DNA of 12,600 nt, taken from positions 1 through 12,600 of the forward strand of contig JANXUW010000126.1 of NCBI GenBank assembly GCA_025351985.1, in the 5' to 3' direction. Shown here one piece after another: positions 9,001-12,600 of this stretch. The DNA is from Pseudolysobacter sp. Lineage in GTDB: Bacteria; Pseudomonadota; Gammaproteobacteria; Xanthomonadales; Rhodanobacteraceae. A program made the translations under genes and the position numbers. The stretch's first letter is position 1; each line of letters opens with the position of its first letter. Below the pieces are notes generated by a model that saw only the letters and a list, made by a program, of their open reading frames with translations, had not been told where the DNA came from and did not search any database.

Positions 9001-9176
9001 TTGGCGACATGCACGCTGGCCGCGGAAATCGTCAGCGTGCTGACGTCGGCCAGCGCCGGCAACGTGATGCAGATGCCCAGCAGCAGCGCGACCAAGCGCA
9101 TCGGCAGGGCGTGGCATGCGCGCGGCGCAATGGTTTGCGAATCGCACGTGACGCGCGTGAGATGACGGTTGCTCAT
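6015..9176 (-). CDS. Secreted Calx-beta / FG-GAP (14 repeats) / InlB-B-like protein
   Basis: The product has 1053 residues. A signal peptide with an extended N-region ends ...LVALLLGICITLPALA, with likely cleavage after residue 43. Residues 44 to about 135 resemble a Calx-beta domain (YHTMDGSAIAGIDYTASAG). Residues from about 155 to 885 hold 14 FG-GAP/VCBS repeats with the core D-[LIM]-N-G-D-G-[KR]-x-D, a Ca-binding-like loop, spaced about 53 residues apart. Fourteen blades could make two seven-bladed propellers. Two InlB-B-like (Flg_new_2 type) repeats follow (about 895-1045), each with GSCGGTL...Y.T..ITADCTV and a likely Cys pair. The end is RIFADGFEQP. ATG 9176 has GGGG 6 nt upstream. The gene follows the sigma factor gene on the same strand but has its own promoter-like element at 9225-9272. 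No enzyme motif is seen; surface binding is inference. Confidence 0.92.
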   Translation of the reverse strand: MSNRHLTRVTCDSQTIAPRACHALPMRLVALLLGICITLPALADVSTLTISAASVHVANTPTTLAFPLTRSGVTSYDTVLNYHTMDGSAIAGIDYTASAGSMSLLAGSSSASIPVTITPSTPTSASNTFNMLLDSTINLIAPGFATHVETSLGMDVFALASADLNGDGKPDLAVISYGSNKVSFFLNTTAAGAAMPSFGAMQSMDAGCAPQSIIAADMNGDGKPDIVFACPIDNKVTLLMNTTAVGASTASFGTQVFTVAGPSSLKATDLNGDNKLDLIVTDSYDYQVIVMLNSTTVGASSASFYGSQTFATQMVPMFVTSADINGDGKPDLIVANRLSNSISVFLNTTTTGATISSFTAQQAFATDTDPRWLSAVDINGDGKPDIAVTNYGSSTMSILLNTTTTGAAAASFAPQQIFPTGAHPASIVSADINGDGKADLVVSNRFDNTLAVFSNYSATGSTTAGFATHTYATGSAPQSVVAIDLNADGRLDLLTVNANGGDISVLMNNTASPVLGFVPKQNLGTGNYTNGVTSADINGDGKLDLIEVDRSDNTVSVFINTTPTGAATTSYAPRRTFATGNLPWAVAVADLNGDGKPDIVVANFYGSSVSVLTNQTATGATTASFSAQATFNTGSSPMSIAISDINGDGKLDILVADVGANDVAVLRNTTTTGAAAPSFAAYLSLSAGAAPSAVASADLNGDGKPDIVVSNKDDGTISVFQNTTTVATSPTFSAQKILSVGNQPYGVAIADFNGDGKSDVVVANYASNTVSILLNATTTVGGTVAFAAQQTFDGGNPYAVTTADINGDGKPDVIVAVPGNSTAAVLLNTSGSGGLNFASPMYLSVGSSPTAIATTDANSDGRVDIVSANGNGNSLSILLNSQILTNLVGSPATGTIVHDLTVTSSADANGSISPPSAQTVAYGTTLIYTLMPDAGYTGNVGGSCGGTLIGTQYTTNPITADCTVVAQFTHNNVLVTPSAGEHGSITPDTQQSIGYGATTSFMLSPDSGFIAIVAGSCGGTLVDSTYTTNAITADCTVAVTFSDRIFADGFEQP
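6580..8710 (-). repeat. About 160-bp degenerate tandem repeats encoding FG-GAP blades
   Basis: A motif close to TTGCCGTCGCCATTGATATC (plus strand) recurs near 6748, 6907, 7069, 7230, 7390, 7552, 7870, 8032, 8190, 8355, 8512 and 8675, a period of about 160 bp. More divergent units sit near 6595 and 7710. The repeats lie inside the coding frame and each encodes one blade. They mark growth of the gene by internal duplication and could recombine or confuse short-read assembly. Confidence 0.85.
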
Positions 9177-9224
9177 GACATTCCCCTTTCGATTCGAGCC
9201 AGATAGCCGGCTCCCTGTCTGTGC

Positions 9225-9272
9225 TTACGTTTTTTCCGCAAGCAAACTGTCAGGGCGGGGGAATTATTTTTT
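9225..9272 (-). promoter_or_regulatory. Shared ECF-like promoter element, copy 2
   Basis: Minus strand: AAAAAATAATTC (9272-9261, identical to copy 1 over 12 bases), an 8-bp spacer, TGACAGTT (TGACAG at 9252-9247), then 16 bp ending GAAAAA, then ACGTAA (9230-9225). Predicted transcription start is near 9217, giving a leader of about 40 nt before ATG 9176. It lies in the 153-bp gap between the sigma factor gene and the FG-GAP gene, so the latter can be transcribed independently of the sigma gene. Confidence 0.74.
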
Positions 9273-9329
9273 CGCGACCTTCAGCCGCGAACGGGGGCGC
9301 TTGGACCGTGCCGAATCGGCGGCGCCAAC

Positions 9330-9905
9330 TCACACCGCCATATCGATTTCCTTGCTGAGCCACGCGCGTGCAAAACGCAGTTCGCGATCGACCGTGGACA
9401 ATGAAATCTGCAGCACATCGACAATCTGGAAACGGTCGAGGCCGGCGAAGTAGGTGAGGTGCAGCACCTCGCTGCTGCGCGCATCGAGCGCTTCGAGTTT
9501 GATCAAGGCCTGATCCAGCGAAAGAATATCGGCGACGATCGATTCTTCGCCGACGTCGGCGCGCGTCAGCGTCACGCGCACTGCATTGCCACCACGTTTC
9601 TGCGCCGAACTCGCGCGCACATGATCGACCAGCGTGGAGCGGATCAGCAGTGACATCGTGGCAAAAAAATGCGCGCGATTTTTCCAGTCCATCGGCGCAT
9701 CGACCACGCGCAGCACCGCTTCGTGCAGCAACTCGGTCGGTGCGAGTGTGGCGTTACCGCCGACTTCGCGCAGGCGCTGCGCGGCGATCTGCTTGAGCTG
9801 CGCATAGACGCGGTCGAACAGTGAAGCAAACGCCTGCCCATCACCGTGCTGCCACGATTGCAGCAACTCGGTCAACGCCGGATTTCTGGCTTGCTCGGTA
9901 TTCAA
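9330..9905 (-). CDS. ECF sigma factor, Sigma70_ECF / TIGR02999 type
   Basis: The product has 191 residues, a normal length for the family. Region 2 spans about 10-105 (SLFDRVYAQLKQIAAQRL, then PTELLHEAVLRVV, then NRAHFFATMSLLIRSTLVDHVRA). Region 4 spans about 130-188 (LDARSSEVLHLTYFAGL and a helix-turn-helix ending in the family signature ARAWL). Where typical ECF factors have an acidic DAED-like motif in region 2.2, this one has APTE with Thr57. In the related ECF43 factor EcfP of Vibrio, I recall a threonine at this place is phosphorylated by kinase PknT to allow RNA polymerase binding. By analogy the kinase at 3487-5925 may act on Thr57 (inference). No anti-sigma gene is visible. The start is a TTG preceded by a purine-rich AAGAAAGAA stretch; a nearby upstream ATG is out of frame. 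It probably transcribes the three genes with the shared promoter element. Confidence 0.93.
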   Translation of the reverse strand: MNTEQARNPALTELLQSWQHGDGQAFASLFDRVYAQLKQIAAQRLREVGGNATLAPTELLHEAVLRVVDAPMDWKNRAHFFATMSLLIRSTLVDHVRASSAQKRGGNAVRVTLTRADVGEESIVADILSLDQALIKLEALDARSSEVLHLTYFAGLDRFQIVDVLQISLSTVDRELRFARAWLSKEIDMAV

Positions 9906-9962
9906 GGAAGTTCTTTCTTCGGCGCCATGGTGCGGTTGCGCCGGGGTGGCGTGCGCGCCATG

Positions 9963-9990
9963 ACCTTACCATTGCTGTGGGCATGGTCAA
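9963..9990 (-). promoter_or_regulatory. Weak sigma70-like promoter candidate for the sigma factor gene
   Basis: On the minus strand TTGACC (9990-9985) is followed after 16 bp by TAAGGT (9968-9963). Transcription would start near 9956, about 50 nt before the TTG start. The -35 is good but the -10 matches only 3 of 6 consensus bases, so this is a tentative call. Confidence 0.22.
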
Positions 9991-10079
9991 GTGCGGACAT
10001 TTCAGAATTCGGTGCAGTCGGGCCATCGTGCCGTGCGATGCCTTGAAGCCACGCGTCCGCCAACGTCATCGGCCAGCGC

Positions 10080-10125
10080 AAAAAATTTTTCGCGCAGTGA
10101 CAGTTTATCCGTGGGAAAAACGATA
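10080..10125 (+). promoter_or_regulatory. Shared ECF-like promoter element, copy 3
   Basis: Plus strand: AAAAAATTTTTC (10080-10091), a 6-bp spacer, TGACAGTT (TGACAG at 10098-10103), then 16 bp ending GGGAAAA, then ACGATA (10120-10125). It keeps the TGACAG-N16-ACG spacing of the other two copies and lies on the opposite strand, facing the gene at 10239. Predicted start of transcription is near 10132. Flanking sequence differs from copies 1 and 2, so this is not a simple recent duplication. Confidence 0.7.
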
Positions 10126-10238
10126 GAACAAATCAAGGGGCGATATCGGCTTGTCTTACGCCTGGGCATAGTCTGCAATCGCGCCCGGACTCAGCGAACA
10201 TCCATCGTCCTTCCTGATATTTCCTGCGGAGGTTTCAC

Positions 10239-10796
10239 ATGAGCGGTCAATTGGTTTGTATCTTGTCACCGGCGGGTAGCTCGTCGATGTGCCTGAGCGT
10301 GAATGCCTACGATGCCAAAACGATCATCATCGACAATTTCTACAACGACCCTTATCTTGGCTGGGTCAGCTGGACACAATTCGATCTCGGCGATGGCAGT
10401 TTTGCGTTGTGGCATACCGATTCGGGTGCGAAGCTCGTCGCGGCAGCCGATGGCTCGTTGTCGCTGCGTCCCGGCGACATGAACAGTACCCAGGGTTACA
10501 CCGACGATGAGCGTTGGAGCATCGTCGTGGCCGACATCAATGGGGGGGCGTGGGGATTTTTCAAGAATCACATCACGGACTCCTTGCGCAGCTATTCGGA
10601 GGGATTGGCCATCCGTCCGGTTTTGAACACGGATCGCAATCTCAACATCCTCGGCAACGGGCCGTATAACTGGGGTAGCGTGGTTGCGGCGTGGGATGGC
10701 TGGGGCAATGGCGAGCCGAATGAAGTGTGGGGGATCGTGCCGTTTCCGACCGCAACGACTGCTGATGTACAGCAAGTCGCAGACGCCGCAGAGTAG
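10239..10796 (+). CDS. Unrecognised 185-residue protein, possibly beta-trefoil-like
   Basis: ATG 10239 has a clear GGAGG (10228-10232) 6 nt upstream. I do not recognise the family. The protein is rich in Trp, Gly, Asp and Asn and has no signal peptide or membrane segment. Loosely related stretches recur: SFALWHTDSGAKLVAAADG followed by LSLRP; then WGFFKNHITDSLRSYSEG followed by LAIRPV; then a third ending in VWGIVPF. Three-fold W/L-rich repeats of this kind recall beta-trefoil (ricin-B or fascin-like) folds, but that is a weak inference. Its last 15 residues (TTADVQQVADAAE at the end) look like a flexible helical tail. It is divergent from the sigma factor gene and lies behind promoter element copy 3, so it is probably a regulon member. 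Unlike the other two it should stay in the cytoplasm unless exported by a route that needs no Sec signal. Confidence 0.82.
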   Translation: MSGQLVCILSPAGSSSMCLSVNAYDAKTIIIDNFYNDPYLGWVSWTQFDLGDGSFALWHTDSGAKLVAAADGSLSLRPGDMNSTQGYTDDERWSIVVADINGGAWGFFKNHITDSLRSYSEGLAIRPVLNTDRNLNILGNGPYNWGSVVAAWDGWGNGEPNEVWGIVPFPTATTADVQQVADAAE

Positions 10797-10858
10797 CCGC
10801 GCTGTGATACCGACTGCGCTGATCTCATTTCGCCACGGCTATCACGATGCGTCGATAG

Positions 10859-11494
10859 TCAGGCGGAAGTCTTCGCGCGGTATTCGCACAGGTCACGGAT
10901 CACGCATTGTGGGCAATCCGGTTTGCGCGCCTTGCACACGTAACGCCCGTGCAGGATCAGCCAGTGATGCGCATTCTGCTTGAACTCGGCCGGTACGTGT
11001 TTTTCCAGACCAAGCTCGACCGCGCTGACGGTTTTTCCCGGCGCGATGCCAGTGCGATTGGCGACGCGGAAAATATGCGTATCGACCGCGATGGTCGGCT
11101 CACCGAACGCGGTATTGAGCACGACGTTGGCGGTCTTGCGCCCGACGCCGGGCAGCGCTTCGAGCGCTTCACGCGAATGCGGCACTTCGCTGCCGTGTTG
11201 CTCGATCAGGATGCGGCACGTCGCGATCACGTTTTTCGCCTTGGCGTTGTACAAGCCGATCGTGGCGATGTAGCGCTTCAGTCCGTCTTCGCCGAGAGCG
11301 AGGATTTTTTCCGGCGTATTCGCGACCGGATAGAGCTTGCGCGTCGCCTTGTTGACGCCGACATCGGTGGACTGCGCCGACAACATTACCGCGATCAGCA
11401 ACTCGAACGGCGAGGTGTAGATTAGTTCTGTAGTCGGATGCGGATTGAGCTCGCGCAGCCGGTGGAATATTTCAGTGCGTTTGGCGCGGTTCAT
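10859..11494 (-). CDS. nth: Endonuclease III
   Basis: The product has 211 residues, the length of the E. coli enzyme. It is a DNA glycosylase/AP lyase that removes oxidised pyrimidines in base excision repair. The helix-hairpin-helix motif LPGVGRKTANVV contains the catalytic Lys120, and Asp138 lies in VDTHIFR; both match E. coli numbering. The [4Fe-4S] ligands Cys187, Cys194, Cys197 and Cys203 follow the C-x6-C-x2-C-x5-C pattern. The frame is open upstream to a GTG at 11641 inside the rnfB-like gene, but homology starts at MNRAKRTEIF, so ATG 11494 is chosen although its ribosome-binding site is weak. It is the last gene of the metG-rnfB-nth set, 85 bp after rnfB. Confidence 0.97.
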   Translation of the reverse strand: MNRAKRTEIFHRLRELNPHPTTELIYTSPFELLIAVMLSAQSTDVGVNKATRKLYPVANTPEKILALGEDGLKRYIATIGLYNAKAKNVIATCRILIEQHGSEVPHSREALEALPGVGRKTANVVLNTAFGEPTIAVDTHIFRVANRTGIAPGKTVSAVELGLEKHVPAEFKQNAHHWLILHGRYVCKARKPDCPQCVIRDLCEYRAKTSA

Positions 11495-11579
11495 TGCAGC
11501 GCGCCGCGGCGAAGTGTCGGGGCGGCGCAGCTCGATCGATTCGAGGTGCGTCGAGATGGCGAAATCAACATGGCTGGAC

Positions 11580-12224
11580 TCATGATTTGTTCTTGTCGCC
11601 GCCGTTTGCCGTATCGATTTGCAACGCGGCTTTTTTTGCACGCCCGCGCGCGATCGCGGCGAGCACGCTGGCCTGCGTGACCTCGGGTTTTTTCAGCGCG
11701 GCTTTGCGCGCTTCGATGCCGGCGAGACGTTCCAGCGTATTGCGTTCGAGCCGAATAGTGCGCGCTTGATATCGGGCTCGCGCATGCAGCGGACGCAATG
11801 GCAGATCCGGCCGCGGCGGCAGGCTGATGCAATCGACCGGGCAGGGCGGAATGCAGAGTTCGCAGCCGGTGCATTCGTCGATCAACACCGTGTGCATGAG
11901 CTTCGCCGCGCCGATGATCGCATCCACCGGGCAGGCCTGGATGCACTTGGTGCAGCCGATGCACACGGCTTCATCGATCAGTGCGATGGCGCGCGGTTTT
12001 TCGATGCCGTTCGCCGGATTCAGCGCGATGACTTCGCGTCCGAGCAGCGCCGCCAATGCCTGCACGCCGGCCATGCCACCGGGCGGACATTGGTTGATCT
12101 CAGCGTTGTTGGCGGCGATCGCTTCCGCGTACGGACGGCATCCCGCAAAACCGCATTGACCGCATTGCGTTTGCGGCAGCAGATCATCGATTCGATCGGC
12201 GATGCGGTCAGCAGAAGCCGGCAT
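11580..12224 (-). CDS. rnfB: Solo RnfB-like iron-sulfur protein without membrane anchor
   Basis: The product has 214 residues. An N-terminal Fe-S domain has Cys21, Cys24, Cys29 and Cys46 ([16 protein letters not shown]). Two ferredoxin-type [4Fe-4S] motifs follow: Cys88/91/94/98 and Cys118/121/124/128. A basic, Ala-rich tail of about 80 residues closes the protein. RnfB is the ferredoxin-like subunit of the Rnf/Rsx electron-transfer complex, but the N-terminal membrane helix of classical RnfB is absent and no other rnf gene is nearby. A soluble electron-transfer role, possibly to a [4Fe-4S] client, is inference. From memory, an rnfB between metG and nth recurs in Xanthomonadales. It starts 21 bp after metG, so co-transcription is likely. 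Confidence 0.88.
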   Translation of the reverse strand: MPASADRIADRIDDLLPQTQCGQCGFAGCRPYAEAIAANNAEINQCPPGGMAGVQALAALLGREVIALNPANGIEKPRAIALIDEAVCIGCTKCIQACPVDAIIGAAKLMHTVLIDECTGCELCIPPCPVDCISLPPRPDLPLRPLHARARYQARTIRLERNTLERLAGIEARKAALKKPEVTQASVLAAIARGRAKKAALQIDTANGGDKNKS

Positions 12225-12245
12225 GATCTGTATATCGACGGCTAA

Positions 12246-12600
12246 TTATTTGACCGTCATGCCGGGCGCGGCACCCGCATCCGCATCGAGCAGGAACAGC
12301 GCACCATCGCTGCCGCCGGCCGAAAGAATCATGCCTTCGGAAATACCAAAACGCATCTTGCGCGGCGCGAGATTGGCGATGAAAACCACGTTGCGCCCGA
12401 TCAGTTTTTCCGGCTCGGCGTACGCCGCGCGAATGCCGGAAAAAATCTGACGCTGGCCGAGCTCGCCAGCATCGAGCTGGAAGCGCAGCAGCTTGTCCGA
12501 ACCTTCGACGAATTCGCACGCGAGCACTTTGCCGATACGCAGATCGAGCTTGGCGAAATCGTCCATTGCGATGATCGCGGGCGGCGATTGTATGACCGGC
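12246..12600 (-). CDS. metG: Methionyl-tRNA synthetase, C-terminal part (5' end outside window)
   Basis: 117 residues are visible and the frame runs open through the window edge, so the internal ATG at 12566 is not the start. The segment is the C-terminal EMAP-II/Trbp111-like OB-fold tRNA-binding domain: [48 protein letters not shown], and an end in PGMTVK. E. coli MetG has nearly the same motifs and ends in a similar way. The domain dimerises the synthetase and helps hold tRNA. The residues before it ([15 protein letters not shown]) look like the linker from the catalytic and anticodon-binding parts. A free-standing tRNA-binding protein is unlikely given the open frame. Confidence 0.93.
   Translation of the reverse strand, partial: PVIQSPPAIIAMDDFAKLDLRIGKVLACEFVEGSDKLLRFQLDAGELGQRQIFSGIRAAYAEPEKLIGRNVVFIANLAPRKMRFGISEGMILSAGGSDGALFLLDADAGAAPGMTVK

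Larger units (their letters stand above)
9906..10238. other. Divergent intergenic region, sigma gene / 185-residue protein gene
   Basis: This 333-bp gap holds promoter element copy 3 on the plus strand, a weak sigma70-like candidate for the sigma factor gene on the minus strand, and a leader of about 105 nt before ATG 10239. That leader is far longer than the roughly 40-nt leaders at the other two copies. I see no convincing small gene, riboswitch or strong hairpin in it. Confidence 0.55.

Noticed and set aside
9991..10242. 83-codon open frame across promoter element copy 3
   Set aside because: It has no ribosome-binding site, its composition is not protein-like, and it overlaps both the shared element and the well-supported start at 10239.
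10804..10845. Inverted repeat GTGATA ... TATCAC between the 185-residue gene and nth
   Set aside because: The stem is only 6 bp with a 30-nt loop and no T-run; this is expected by chance.
10907..11425. 172-codon open frame antisense to nth
   Set aside because: Endonuclease III on the minus strand matches residue by residue at its key positions.
11495..11641. GTG start extending nth into rnfB
   Set aside because: The extension would add 49 residues not found in endonuclease III. ATG 11494 gives exactly the usual 211 residues.
11619..12245. 208-codon open frame antisense to the rnfB-like gene
   Set aside because: The minus strand has all Cys motifs of RnfB; the plus frame is a GC-bias shadow.

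Overview
The window looks like chromosomal DNA of a GC-rich gammaproteobacterium of the Xanthomonadales (Rhodanobacteraceae or Lysobacteraceae type). The grounds are the metG-rnfB-nth gene order, a MetRS with a fused C-terminal tRNA-binding domain, and large secreted repeat proteins ending in IF-x-DGF[D/E]. This placement is inference from gene content and protein style. No rRNA, tRNA, insertion sequence, phage gene or CRISPR array was seen.

Layout. Bases 1-756 (+) hold the 3' part of an orthodox sensor histidine kinase. Bases 907-3231 (-) encode a secreted protein with a seven-bladed YVTN propeller, three FN3 domains and a DUF11 domain. Bases 3487-5925 (+) encode a membrane Ser/Thr kinase with an extracytoplasmic TPR half. 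Bases 6015-9176 (-) encode a second large secreted protein with a Calx-beta-like domain, 14 FG-GAP/VCBS repeats and two InlB-B-like repeats. Bases 9330-9905 (-) encode an ECF sigma factor of the Sigma70_ECF/TIGR02999 type. Bases 10239-10796 (+) encode an unrecognised 185-residue protein. Bases 10859-12600 (-) are housekeeping: nth, a solo rnfB-like gene and the 3' end of metG.

Main result. Three genes, on both strands and about 7 kb apart, share an upstream element that no listed gene explains. It has an A-tract (AAAAAAT-N2-TTC), then 6, 8 or 10 bp, then TGACAGTT, then N8-G-N-AAA-N-ACG. TGACAG and ACG are exactly 16 bp apart in all three copies. The copies precede the YVTN protein (3279-3328, -), the FG-GAP protein (9225-9272, -) and the 185-residue protein (10080-10125, +). 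I read them as one promoter class, most simply that of the ECF sigma factor encoded between them.

Working model (inference). The transmembrane kinase senses something outside through its TPR half and phosphorylates the sigma factor. A good candidate residue is Thr57, in the place where ordinary ECF factors carry the acidic DAED-like motif of region 2.2. The activated sigma factor then transcribes two large secreted propeller proteins with a common C-terminal tag and one small protein with no visible export signal. The sigma and kinase genes have no copy of the element, so the signalling pair appears not to be autoregulated through it.
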